This document shows, in pieces, positions 1-7,025 of a stretch of 7,417 bases of DNA. A model generated the notes under the pieces. The model saw only the letters and a list, made by a program, of their open reading frames with translations, made no database searches and was not told where the DNA came from. The stretch is from NCBI GenBank assembly GCA_946997275.1, contig CAMPUN010000045.1:1-7417 (forward strand), given 5' to 3'. A program made the position numbers and the translations under genes. This DNA is from an uncultured Porphyromonas sp. (GTDB taxonomy: Bacteria; Bacteroidota; Bacteroidia; Bacteroidales; Porphyromonadaceae). The number at the start of each line of letters is the position of its first letter. Position 1 is the first letter of the stretch.

Positions 1-864
1 CTGGTCATCTTCACGGGTGGCGAGGCGCTCGTGCGGCAAGACATTGAGGAGGCGGGGCTAGCCCTCTACCGTCGGGGCTACCCGTGGGGCATCGTAACCA
101 ATGGGATGCTCCTTGACACGCAGCGCCTAGAGAGCTTGCGCTGTGCTGGACTACACACAGCGACGGTGAGCCTAGATGGCTTTGCCGAGGCGCACAACGC
201 TTTGCGAGGGCATCCGCTCAGCTACGAACGAGCTTGGCGAGCTATCCAACTACTCACGCAGGCCGAGGACTTGGTCTGGGATGTGGTGACCTGTGTCAAT
301 CCGATGAACTTTGACTCGCTCCCCGCCTTTCGTCAGCAACTGATTGATGCGGGTGTGAAGCGGTGGAGACTCTTCTCCATCTTCCCCGTGGGGCGCGCTG
401 CGGAGAATAAGCAGCTCCAGCTCTCCGACAGTCAGTACTACCAGATGATGCAGTTTATCATCGAGACGAATGAGGCGGGAGAGATCGAGGCGCAGTATGG
501 GTGTGAGGGCTATCTGGGGGCCTTCGAGGGGCGCACGCGCAAGCAGTTTTACCAATGTCGTGCTGGCGTGAACGTCGCCTCTATCCTATGCGACGGCTCT
601 ATCAGCGCCTGCCCGAGTATTCGCTTTGACCACAAGCAGGGTAACATACATCACGACGACCTATGGCAGGTGTGGGAGGAGCGCTTCGAGAGTTACCGCA
701 ATCGCTCGTGGGCTAAGACAGGGCCCTGTGCCGATTGTAAAAGCTGGAAGTACTGTCTAGGCAATGGTATGCACCTACGAGACGATGAGGGCAAGCTCCT
801 CGTCTGCCATCTCCAGCGTCTTGAAGCGGGTGCCGAGGCGCTGCATGCCTCTGGGGGTAAATGA
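1..864 (+). CDS. Radical SAM/SPASM domain protein, 3' part (5' end outside window)
   Basis: The frame is open from base 1, so the gene begins upstream; the GTG at 31 is internal. The visible 287 residues start at the radical SAM GGEPL-type motif (here TGGEALVRQD, residues 5-14). The 4Fe-4S/SAM CxxxCxxC loop must lie before the window. TIM-barrel strands follow (GIVTNG, TVSLDG, DVVTCVN, FSIFPVGR). The C-terminal part carries a SPASM-like auxiliary cluster: Cys168, 186, 197 and 204 (CDGSISACP), then CADCKSWKYC at 243-252 and Cys269. From memory it closely resembles the Bacteroidota family described as the radical SAM enzyme of an rSAM/lipoprotein system (TIGR04133), whose members would modify a small partner lipoprotein. 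No partner is visible, so it would have to lie upstream or elsewhere. The stop overlaps the queG start as ATGA, implying translational coupling. Radical SAM/SPASM assignment is firm; the subfamily and substrate are inference. Confidence 0.9.
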   Translation: MVIFTGGEALVRQDIEEAGLALYRRGYPWGIVTNGMLLDTQRLESLRCAGLHTATVSLDGFAEAHNALRGHPLSYERAWRAIQLLTQAEDLVWDVVTCVNPMNFDSLPAFRQQLIDAGVKRWRLFSIFPVGRAAENKQLQLSDSQYYQMMQFIIETNEAGEIEAQYGCEGYLGAFEGRTRKQFYQCRAGVNVASILCDGSISACPSIRFDHKQGNIHHDDLWQVWEERFESYRNRSWAKTGPCADCKSWKYCLGNGMHLRDDEGKLLVCHLQRLEAGAEALHASGGK

Positions 865-1817
865 CCCAACAATCGCTATCACCGACGGAGCTTATCGTTC
901 GCTATGCACACGATGAGCTACATTTGAGTGCCGTAGGCTTAGCAGCTGCAGGAGCCGTTCCGCCTAATGTGTGGCAGGCTTATCAGCAGACGATCACGGG
1001 AGATGCTTATGCTGGGCTAGACTACCTGCAGCGCTATGATGATGTTCGCTCAGATCCTCGCAAGTTGCTACCCGATGCTCAGTCGATCATTGTCGTGGCG
1101 CAGAGCTATTACCCACCAGTCAAGCAACCACTAGAGGCTCCCCAAGTAGCTTACTATGCCTACGGACGCGACTACCACAAGGTGGTCCGCAAGAAGCTGG
1201 AGCGTCTCCTCGCTTTCATTCAGTCAGAGGTGGATCAGGGCGCCACGGGGCGTGTCTGTTGCGACACGGCTCCGCTACTGGAGCGCTACTGGATCATGCA
1301 GAGCGGGCTCGCCTATCAGGGTCGCTCGAAGATGATGATCATACCTAAGCTGGGCACATTCTTTATCTATGGCTTCCTCGTTGTCTCTCTACCTTTGGAG
1401 TACGGTACGGTGATAAATAGAAATTACTGCGGTCGCTGTCGAAGATGTATCGACCATTGTCCTGGAGGCGCTTTGCAGGCTGACGGCACCTTCCGAGCGG
1501 ATCGTTGCCTGAGCTACCTGACGATCGAGCATCGGGGCGCTTGGACGGAGGGCGTCGCTGAGCGGCTAGGCAATAGGTTCTTCGGCTGTGACGTTTGTCA
1601 GACTGTTTGCCCGCACAATGCGCACTGCGCACCGCACGACGAACCAGACTTTATGATCCGCCCCGCCATTGCCCAGCTAACCTATGAGCAATTGGCAAGC
1701 TTTACGCCCGAACTCTACGAAACGCTAACGATCGGCTCCTCGATGCGACGATGCGCCTACGAAGATCTCCTCCGCAATGCCGAGGCGGTCTTAGCCAATC
1801 ACACGACTACCCTATGA
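861..1817 (+). CDS. queG: Epoxyqueuosine reductase QueG
   Basis: This is a cytoplasmic cobalamin- and 4Fe-4S-dependent enzyme that reduces epoxyqueuosine to queuosine in the wobble position of GUN-anticodon tRNAs. The 318-residue protein has the QueG order. An N-terminal catalytic domain includes CCDTAPLLERYW at 133-144, where Asp135 matches the family's catalytic aspartate. A two-cluster ferredoxin domain follows, with CGRCRRCIDHCPGGAL (Cys190, 193, 196, 200), RCLSYLTIEHRG (Cys216) and CDVCQTVCP (Cys243, 246, 250); all eight cluster cysteines are present. The C-terminal tail is short, as expected for forms lacking the HEAT-like repeats of longer homologs. One oddity is that the segment usually reading GWIGKN is AYQGRS (151-156), and the following GEI/GEL-type segment reads YGFLVV. 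The start is fixed by the ATGA overlap with the radical SAM gene, and the stop overlaps the next start in the same way. The family call is strong; full activity is slightly less certain. Confidence 0.9.
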   Translation: MTQQSLSPTELIVRYAHDELHLSAVGLAAAGAVPPNVWQAYQQTITGDAYAGLDYLQRYDDVRSDPRKLLPDAQSIIVVAQSYYPPVKQPLEAPQVAYYAYGRDYHKVVRKKLERLLAFIQSEVDQGATGRVCCDTAPLLERYWIMQSGLAYQGRSKMMIIPKLGTFFIYGFLVVSLPLEYGTVINRNYCGRCRRCIDHCPGGALQADGTFRADRCLSYLTIEHRGAWTEGVAERLGNRFFGCDVCQTVCPHNAHCAPHDEPDFMIRPAIAQLTYEQLASFTPELYETLTIGSSMRRCAYEDLLRNAEAVLANHTTTL

Positions 1818-2770
1818 CTAGACACTATAATATAGCAGACCTACGAGGGCGCTTCATGCGTCGACTGAAAGATTACGGTCTCCCCCTCTCCATACTGATC
1901 GGCATCGTGGGCTATCGCCCGCTCTCCACGCTGAGCCCCGCCATCCCCTACATGCTGATGCTGATGCTCTTCTTTAGCTTTCTCAAGCTTACGCCTAGAG
2001 ACTTGCGCATACGCCCCATTCACTTCCTCCTACAGTTCATACAGATCGCACTAGCTGTGGGTGGCTATCTACTGGTGCGCTACTCAGGTATCTCCGAGAG
2101 CACGCTCCTCGCCGAGGGACTGATGATCTGCTTCTTCTGTCCCGCAGCCTCCGCATCGCCCGTGGTCATCGGCTTCCTCGGGGGCAATGTCGCCCTCGGC
2201 ACCACCTATGTCCTGCTGACCAGTGTGGGGGTCATCGCTTTGGCACCGCTCCTGCTGGGCTTCTTCGGCAGTAGTGCGATGGACTACGGAGCTACCTTTG
2301 TCCAAATCTTCTACCGTGTGCTACCGGTCATAACGCTGCCCCTGCTCCTCGCCTGGGCCGTCCGCTATGGTGTCAAGCCCGCTTATCGTCTGCTCACGAA
2401 GATTCCATCGGCCAGCTTCTGGGTCTGGCTCCTTTGTCTCTCGCTCATCATGGCCAATACGGTATACTTCATCGCTGAGGAGCCGCGAGAGATGATTCCG
2501 ACGATGATCCTGCTCGGTGTGATGGGGCTGATCGCCTGCATCGTTCAGTTTGCCCTCGGCAAGTGGCTCAGCAAGCGAGTCCTCGGTGAGAGCATCACGC
2601 TCGGGCAGAGCTTGGGACAAAAGAACTCGACCATCGCCATCTGGCTAGCGCAGAGCTACCTCAACCCGCTCTCCTCCGTCGCCATGGCCGCCTACTCTAT
2701 CTGGCAAAACCTCCTCAACGCTTACCAAATACACCAAGCGACGAAGCGCTCGGGCAAAAAACAATCGTAA
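1814..2770 (+). CDS. Bile acid:sodium symporter (BASS/SBF)-like membrane transporter
   Basis: This is an integral inner-membrane protein of 318 residues with about nine or ten hydrophobic segments, for example around 22-58, 70-90, 100-122, 128-152, 163-185, 202-221 and 228-249. Two BASS-fold hallmarks are present. CPAASASPVVIGFLGGN at 109-125 corresponds to the crossover motif usually written CPGG-x-ASN. GQKNSTIAIWLAQSYLNP at 268-285 corresponds to the second GxxNxxxA crossover. The fold is known for sodium-coupled uptake of organic anions (bile acids, pantothenate, 2-keto acids), but the substrate here cannot be read from sequence. I chose the ATG at 1814 because it makes an ATGA overlap with the queG stop, and residues encoded by the longer open frame from 1751 only shadow queG. 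The N-terminus (RGRFMRRLKDYG) is basic, consistent with a cytoplasmic N-end. Co-translation with queG suggests a shared transcript, not necessarily a shared pathway. Confidence 0.82.
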   Translation: MTRHYNIADLRGRFMRRLKDYGLPLSILIGIVGYRPLSTLSPAIPYMLMLMLFFSFLKLTPRDLRIRPIHFLLQFIQIALAVGGYLLVRYSGISESTLLAEGLMICFFCPAASASPVVIGFLGGNVALGTTYVLLTSVGVIALAPLLLGFFGSSAMDYGATFVQIFYRVLPVITLPLLLAWAVRYGVKPAYRLLTKIPSASFWVWLLCLSLIMANTVYFIAEEPREMIPTMILLGVMGLIACIVQFALGKWLSKRVLGESITLGQSLGQKNSTIAIWLAQSYLNPLSSVAMAAYSIWQNLLNAYQIHQATKRSGKKQS

Positions 2771-2782
2771 AGACGAGCGACA

Positions 2783-2819
2783 GTCTGCGGTGCGGGCACG
2801 CCCTATTTGCGCACCAGAC
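2783..2819 (+). terminator. Possible weak stem-loop terminator after the queG operon
   Basis: GTCTG (2783-2787) pairs with CAGAC (2815-2819), and GTGCG (2790-2794) pairs with CGCAC (2810-2814), with a two-base bulge and a 15-base loop. It lies 12 bases after the transporter stop. The T-rich stretch TTATTTTGTT comes only about 20 bases later and overlaps the pepD promoter region, so this is a poor match to a classical intrinsic terminator. Placement at an operon boundary is its main support. Confidence 0.3.
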
Positions 2820-2840
2820 CGTATAGCCTGTCGGTATCGC

Positions 2841-2857
2841 TTATTTTGTTACCTTTG
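2841..2857 (+). promoter_or_regulatory. Bacteroidota-type -7 promoter box upstream of pepD
   Basis: TACCTTTG at 2850-2857, preceded by TTATTTTGT, matches the Bacteroidota sigma-ABfr -7 consensus TAnnTTTG exactly. No convincing TTTG -33 box lies 19-21 bases upstream; the nearest, at 2806-2809, is about 40 bases away. The predicted start of transcription would fall near 2862-2866, leaving a leader of about 90 bases before the pepD ATG. No ribosome-binding site is evident before that ATG; the upstream bases are A-rich (AATAAAGAGAATAAG), as is common in this phylum. Confidence 0.6.
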
Positions 2858-2952
2858 TCCTCAGAGTAACGATGGTACCGTGTACCACGTTGCGACACAA
2901 CAAAACGTGCCTCTCCACTGGAAGACGCATCAAACAATAAAGAGAATAAGCT

Positions 2953-4413
2953 ATGATGAACAAAGCTGACTACCAAAAGCTCGCCCCCTCCACACTATGG
3001 GGCTATTTCTATGATCTCACACAGATACCCCGCCCCACAGGACACTGTCAGGCTGTGCGGGAGTATGTCGTTGCCGAGGGCAAGCGACTAGGACTAGAGA
3101 CCCATGTAGATGAGGTGGGCAACGTATTGATCCGTAAGCCAGCCACACCAGGACTAGAGGATCGTCCCGTAGCTACCCTGCAGGGACACCTAGACATGGT
3201 GCCTCAGAAGAACTCTGACAAGGTGCACAACTTCGAGACCGACCCTATCCAAACGATGCAAGAAGGCGACTGGATCACGGCCGATGGCACGACACTTGGT
3301 GCGGACAACGGTATGGGCGTTGCCTTCTCTCTAGCGATCCTCGCTGATGATACGCTCAAGCATGGACCCCTCGAGGCGCTCTTTACCATTGATGAGGAGG
3401 TCGGCATGGACGGTGCCAACGGGCTTAAGCCAGGCTTTAGCAAGGGCGACATACTCCTTAATATAGACTCCGAGGTGGAGGGCGACCTCTTCGTCGGTTG
3501 TGCTGGTGGTATCGATGTCAACGTCTCTCTAGAGTACCAAGACAACCACGAGCCTGACGCAGACGAGATAGGCGTACGCCTTACGATCAAGGGACTCAAG
3601 GGCGGACACAGCGGTGTGGACATACACCTCGGTCGTGCCAATGCCAACAAGCTGATGGCGCGTCTCCTCAAGGAGGCTGTCTCGCAGTGCGGCGCTCTAG
3701 TCGCTGAGATCGATGGCGGTAACATGCGCAATGCGATACCTCGTGAGGCGGTCGCTCTGCTCTCTATCAAGGAGGACGACACCGAGGCGCTCTGGGAGCT
3801 GGTATCCGACTACGAGGAGCTATTTAATAAGGAGTTCGCTGGGATCGAGAATCACATCACCGTCTCTCTAGAGCGTTGTGACCGTCCTAAGACGATCCTG
3901 CCCGACGAAATACAAGACGCGCTGATCCATGCGCTGAATGCTTGTCAGAATGGTGTCATCTCGATGCTCTCTGAGTTCCCCGACACAGTTGAGGCTTCGT
4001 CGAACCTAGCTCAGGTACAGGCTGGCGAAGGACATATCTCCGTCCGCTTCCTCGTTCGCTCCTCTAGTGACTCACGCAAGATGTGGGTTGCTTCCAGCAT
4101 CGAGAGTTGCTTCCTACTGATGGACGCTCGCGTTGAGTTTGACGCGCCCTATACAGGTTGGCAACCCAATGCCGAGTCTCACATTATGCAAGTAATGTGT
4201 CAGGCCGCCAAGGAGGTCTACGGCAAGGACCCCGCTGTCAAGGTGATGCACGCCGGTCTCGAGTGCGGTATCATACAGGGTGTCATGCCCGATATGGATA
4301 TGATCTCCTTCGGTCCTGAGATCCAGCACCCACACTCACCCGATGAGCGTGTGAGCATCCCCTCTGTGGAGCGTAGCTACCGCATGCTCGTCCGTGCTCT
4401 GGAACTAATCTAA
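2953..4413 (+). CDS. pepD: Aminoacyl-histidine dipeptidase (Xaa-His dipeptidase) PepD
   Basis: This is an M20-family dizinc cytoplasmic peptidase that hydrolyses Xaa-His dipeptides such as carnosine and other unblocked dipeptides. The 486 residues match the usual length (E. coli PepD is 485). The whole metal site is visible: His79 and Asp81 in GHLDMVP, bridging Asp118 in GADNGMGVA, catalytic Glu148 and metal-binding Glu149 in DEEVGMDGA, Asp172 in NIDSE, and His461 in HPHSPDERVSIP. GGHSGVDIH (218-225) marks the inserted lid/dimerisation domain, and MHAGLECG (432-439) returns to the catalytic domain. Two consecutive ATG codons (2953 and 2956) could serve as start. The gene follows a recognisable promoter and is read into fabD 13 bases later. 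A peptide-degrading enzyme of this kind suits an amino-acid-fermenting, asaccharolytic lifestyle, which is inference. No defects seen. Confidence 0.96.
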   Translation: MMNKADYQKLAPSTLWGYFYDLTQIPRPTGHCQAVREYVVAEGKRLGLETHVDEVGNVLIRKPATPGLEDRPVATLQGHLDMVPQKNSDKVHNFETDPIQTMQEGDWITADGTTLGADNGMGVAFSLAILADDTLKHGPLEALFTIDEEVGMDGANGLKPGFSKGDILLNIDSEVEGDLFVGCAGGIDVNVSLEYQDNHEPDADEIGVRLTIKGLKGGHSGVDIHLGRANANKLMARLLKEAVSQCGALVAEIDGGNMRNAIPREAVALLSIKEDDTEALWELVSDYEELFNKEFAGIENHITVSLERCDRPKTILPDEIQDALIHALNACQNGVISMLSEFPDTVEASSNLAQVQAGEGHISVRFLVRSSSDSRKMWVASSIESCFLLMDARVEFDAPYTGWQPNAESHIMQVMCQAAKEVYGKDPAVKVMHAGLECGIIQGVMPDMDMISFGPEIQHPHSPDERVSIPSVERSYRMLVRALELI

Positions 4414-4426
4414 TCGATAAGAACAT

Positions 4427-5317
4427 ATGAAAAAAGCTTTTGTATTCCCAGGTCAGGGCGCACAGTTCGTCGGTATGGGTCAAGAGATCTATACGAAGAG
4501 CGAAGCGGTACGCAAGCTCTTTGCCGAGGCAAACGAAGTGCTAGGCTTTGACCTAACCAAGACCATGTTTGAGGGTACCGAAGAGGACCTCAAGCAGACG
4601 AAGGTAACGCAGCCCGCTGTCTTCCTCCACTCTGTGGCGATGACCGTGGCGCTCGGTGAGGCCTTCGCACCAGACATGGTTGCGGGTCACTCGCTGGGCG
4701 AGTTCTCGGCACTGGTTGCTAGTCGCGCCTTGCCTTTTGCCGATGCACTGCGACTCGTCTCGGAGCGTGCGCTGGCTATGCAGGCAGCTTGCGAGGCACA
4801 CCCCTCGACGATGGCTGCAATCATCGGACTGCCAGACGAAAAGATCGAGGAGATCTGCCGTGGCATCTCTGATCAGGTAGTGGTTCCTGCGAACTATAAC
4901 TGCTCGGGCCAGGTAGTCATCTCTGGCACTATGGAGGGTATCGCTGAGGCTTGCGAGCAGCTCAAGGCTGCGGGGGCTAAGCGTGCGCTACCGCTCAAGG
5001 TGGGCGGAGCCTTTCACTCACCGCTTATGCAGCCCGCCAAGGAGCGTCTGCAGCGTGCTATCGAGGCAACGACCTTTGCCACACCTATCTGCCCGATCTA
5101 TCAGAATGTAGACGCTCGTCCTCATACCGATGTGGAGGAGATCAAGGCTAATCTGATCGCTCAGCTCACAGCTCCCGTACGCTGGACGAAGAGTGTCGAG
5201 GCGATGGTCGCCGATGGCGCTACGCACTTCGTAGAGCTAGGACCAGGCAAAGTCTTAGCAGGTCTTATCGGTCGTATCGCCAGCGGTGTGACCTGTGAGA
5301 GCTTGGCAACGATCTAA
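4427..5317 (+). CDS. fabD: Malonyl-CoA:ACP transacylase FabD
   Basis: FabD transfers malonyl groups from CoA to acyl carrier protein, supplying the extender unit for type II fatty acid synthesis in the cytoplasm. The 296-residue protein is of normal family length and carries the expected sites. FPGQGAQFVGMG at 7-18 forms the oxyanion loop. GHSLGEF at 87-93 carries the nucleophile Ser89. SERALAMQ at 112-119 carries Arg114, which binds the malonyl carboxylate. GAFHSPLM at 194-201 carries catalytic His197. QNVDA (226-230) and VELGPGKVLAGL (269-280) are typical C-terminal signatures. The ATG at 4427 starts right at the conserved MKKAFVFPGQG N-terminus. Only 13 bases separate it from pepD and no promoter is evident between them, so it is probably cotranscribed with pepD. 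Other fab genes are not adjacent. A strong hairpin terminator follows. Confidence 0.96.
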   Translation: MKKAFVFPGQGAQFVGMGQEIYTKSEAVRKLFAEANEVLGFDLTKTMFEGTEEDLKQTKVTQPAVFLHSVAMTVALGEAFAPDMVAGHSLGEFSALVASRALPFADALRLVSERALAMQAACEAHPSTMAAIIGLPDEKIEEICRGISDQVVVPANYNCSGQVVISGTMEGIAEACEQLKAAGAKRALPLKVGGAFHSPLMQPAKERLQRAIEATTFATPICPIYQNVDARPHTDVEEIKANLIAQLTAPVRWTKSVEAMVADGATHFVELGPGKVLAGLIGRIASGVTCESLATI

Positions 5318-5341
5318 TGAATCTTTGCAAGAACTAAGGAA

Positions 5342-5389
5342 AGGACAAGTTCGGCTAGTCATCTAGTTGAGCTTGTCCTCTAGTTTATT
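5342..5389 (+). terminator. Rho-independent-like terminator after fabD
   Basis: Bases 5342-5358 pair with 5363-5379 in an uninterrupted 17-bp stem if three G-U pairs are allowed, closing a TCAT loop (5359-5362). The outer arm GGACAAG/CTTGTCC and the inner CTAG/CTAG are perfect Watson-Crick pairs. The run CTCTAGTTTATTC follows, giving a modest T-rich tail. It begins about 25 bases after the fabD stop and ends about 33 bases before the cdd start, so it separates the pepD-fabD unit from the cdd cluster. The A-rich stretch on its left side is limited, so bidirectional function is less likely. Confidence 0.75.
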
Positions 5390-5412
5390 CAGACATCTAA
5401 GTAGATAGCACT

Positions 5413-5892
5413 ATGAGCGATAAGGAGTTACTAATCCCCTACACGCGGCTACCCCGCTCGGAGTGGCCTGAGGTTTACGGACGTCTTGAGGAGGCTGCCG
5501 TAGAGGCTACCCGCCGGTCGTATGCCCCGTACAGTCACTTTCACGTAGGTGCTGCAGCACTGCTGGAGAATGGCGAGATCGTGCTGGGATGCAATCAAGA
5601 GAATGCCTCCTTCTCGCCCACGCTCTGTGCTGAGCGAACGGCCCTCTACGCCATCGGGGCGCATCACCCAGGAGCCGTCGTGGAGCGGCTCATGATCGTC
5701 GCCGAGACGGAGGGCAAGCGTGTCGAGGCGATCTCCCCCTGCGGCGTGTGCCGACAGGTGATGATGGAGACGGCCAAGCGACAGGGCAAACCCTTTGAAG
5801 TCATCCTCTGCGGACTTGACGAAGCTATCGTTATCAGCGACTGTCGGCTCCTCCTGCCCTTTGCTTTTGACGGTTCAGATATCCCTTCGTAG
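5413..5892 (+). CDS. cdd: Cytidine deaminase
   Basis: This is a cytosolic zinc enzyme that deaminates cytidine and deoxycytidine to uridine and deoxyuridine in pyrimidine salvage. At 159 residues it fits the small homotetrameric class with a short N-terminal extension. The substrate loop GCNQENASF lies at 59-67. The zinc/catalytic motif CAERTALYAIGAH (72-84) gives Cys72 and the proton-shuttling Glu74. PCGVCRQVM (109-117) gives zinc ligands Cys110 and Cys113, a three-cysteine site. SYAPYSHFHVGAA (36-48) is the typical N-terminal signature, and LLPFAFDGSDI is the typical C-terminal end. The gene lies after the fabD terminator and presumably has its own promoter in 5380-5412, although I see no clear TAnnTTTG box. 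It is followed 45 bases later by a cytidylate kinase-like gene, which fits a pyrimidine salvage context. Confidence 0.95.
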   Translation: MSDKELLIPYTRLPRSEWPEVYGRLEEAAVEATRRSYAPYSHFHVGAAALLENGEIVLGCNQENASFSPTLCAERTALYAIGAHHPGAVVERLMIVAETEGKRVEAISPCGVCRQVMMETAKRQGKPFEVILCGLDEAIVISDCRLLLPFAFDGSDIPS

Positions 5893-5937
5893 CGCTGGGC
5901 GCACCACCTTTTCTAGAGACCTATTTCCCATTAGTAT

Positions 5938-6576
5938 ATGGCTTATCGCATCATTACGATCAGTAGACAGTATGGTTGCGGCGCTCGCACCATAGGGCGT
6001 CAGCTCTCGGAGCAGCTCGGCTTGACCTATTACGACAAGGAGCTCATCCGCATGATCGCCGAGGAGAGTGGCTACGCAGCCGACTATGTCGAGGAGCAGA
6101 GCGAGTACGCCTCGACGTCGGGGCTGGACTTCATGCCGATGTCGCACGGAGCGCTCTTCTCCGTACCCATGACGGGGCTCGTCGAGACACCCTCGGTGAC
6201 CCGCTATCTCAACGACTTCATCCTCAAGATAGCCGAGGAAAACCCTTGCGTCATCATCGGGCGCAGTGCCGACTACATCCTACGAGACCGAGACGACGTG
6301 CTCAACGTATTCCTCTATGCCGATGTCGAGGCGCGTGTCAAGACGCTCCTAGAGCGAGGTGACGAGGCAACTGAAGATGCAGCGCGCAAGCGCATTGAGC
6401 AGTCCGACCGAGCCCGCCGCAAGAACTATAAGCAGATGACCAATAGGGAGTGGGGCGAGTCAACCAACTACCACCTCTGCCTCAATACGGGAGCCTTCGG
6501 TGCGCCCTGTTGTACCGACATCATCGCGCACGCTTACCAACTGCCCTGCGCTGGCGTGCCCATTGGCAAAAAGTAA
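5938..6576 (+). CDS. Cytidylate kinase-like family protein
   Basis: A 212-residue P-loop kinase-like protein resembling the Cytidylate_kin2 family (PF13189), which is distinct from canonical Cmk. The N-terminal ITISRQYGCGARTIGRQL (6-23) is the family's nucleotide-binding start, a relaxed P-loop in which the usual lysine-containing GxxGxGK form is absent. YYDKELI (31-37) is the typical following strand and helix. PCVIIGRSADYIL (103-115) is the second signature. LNVFLYADVEARVKTLLER (122-140) and the basic, arginine-rich stretch KRIEQSDRARRKNYK (151-165) resemble the NMP-kinase lid. NTGAFG at 183-188 is the late conserved segment. Phosphorylation of CMP/dCMP is plausible because cdd lies directly upstream, but members of this family are generally uncharacterised and the substrate may differ. 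The downstream DUF695 gene starts six bases after its stop, so the two are almost certainly cotranscribed. Confidence 0.88.
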   Translation: MAYRIITISRQYGCGARTIGRQLSEQLGLTYYDKELIRMIAEESGYAADYVEEQSEYASTSGLDFMPMSHGALFSVPMTGLVETPSVTRYLNDFILKIAEENPCVIIGRSADYILRDRDDVLNVFLYADVEARVKTLLERGDEATEDAARKRIEQSDRARRKNYKQMTNREWGESTNYHLCLNTGAFGAPCCTDIIAHAYQLPCAGVPIGKK

Positions 6577-6582
6577 ACTCCT

Positions 6583-7008
6583 ATGCGACTGACGGACAAT
6601 TGGTTCAACGGCTTGGCCGAGAGCGAAGCTGGCCAGACGGCTCACCTGCATGTGCGTGATGAGCTGGAGGAGTTTCGCGCTACGGGCAAGTACCGCTTTG
6701 TGATCGAGATCGCTTACCCCTTTGACGGCGAAGGCATAGAGCCCTCAGACACGGACAGTGCGCAGATAGAGGCGGTGGACGAACTGCTACAGACCGCCAT
6801 GGAGCGGGACAAGATGGCGATCCTCGCAGCCTCTATCCTAGAGCCAGGGCGCAAAGTGTGGCTCTATGTGAGCCGCACGTACGATCCCTTCTTCGATCGT
6901 CTTGAGGAGGTGCTGGCGGAGCTGCCCCTCTTGCCACTACAGTTTGAGGTAGTCCAGGACTCCGACTGGAGCTACTACCAGGAGCTACTGGACAAGCTAC
7001 AGCCGTAG
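6583..7008 (+). CDS. DUF695 domain protein of unknown function
   Basis: A 141-residue, acidic, soluble protein with no signal peptide or membrane segment. It matches what I recall of the DUF695 domain (PF05117). Recognisable parts are the aromatic N-terminal NWFNGLAESE, the strand-rich KYRFVIEIAYPF (34-45), a long helix around EAVDELLQTAMERDKMAILAAS (63-84), KVWLYVSRTYDPFFDRLEEVLAELP (91-115), and the C-terminal FEVVQDSDWSYYQELL. Proteins of this domain are described only as hypothetical, sometimes joined to a DUF1273/RraB-like region; no catalytic residues can be named. The start at 6583 is the first ATG after the kinase stop, six bases away. Codon choice matches the upstream housekeeping genes, so it belongs to the core chromosome and not to the AT-richer DNA that follows. 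Confidence 0.8.
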   Translation: MRLTDNWFNGLAESEAGQTAHLHVRDELEEFRATGKYRFVIEIAYPFDGEGIEPSDTDSAQIEAVDELLQTAMERDKMAILAASILEPGRKVWLYVSRTYDPFFDRLEEVLAELPLLPLQFEVVQDSDWSYYQELLDKLQP

Positions 7009-7025
7009 CCTAACAAACCACCCAT

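Noticed and set aside
1751..1813. A 21-residue N-terminal extension of the BASS transporter
   Set aside because: The extension lies entirely inside queG in another frame and is Arg/Gln-rich. The ATG at 1814 gives the same ATGA overlap used at the preceding junction.
2848..2870. GTTAC/GTAAC inverted repeat at the pepD promoter as an operator
   Set aside because: Only five bases per arm, with the left arm overlapping the promoter box; this is expected by chance.
3204..3782. A 192-residue open frame on the minus strand inside pepD
   Set aside because: It is antisense to a conserved region of PepD, is rich in Ser, Arg and Pro as expected of a frame mirrored from a codon-biased gene, and resembles no family.
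5976..6362. A 128-residue + strand frame within the cytidylate kinase-like gene
   Set aside because: Its Arg/Ala/His-rich composition is typical of a shifted frame over GC-rich codons, and the overlapping kinase frame has clear family motifs.
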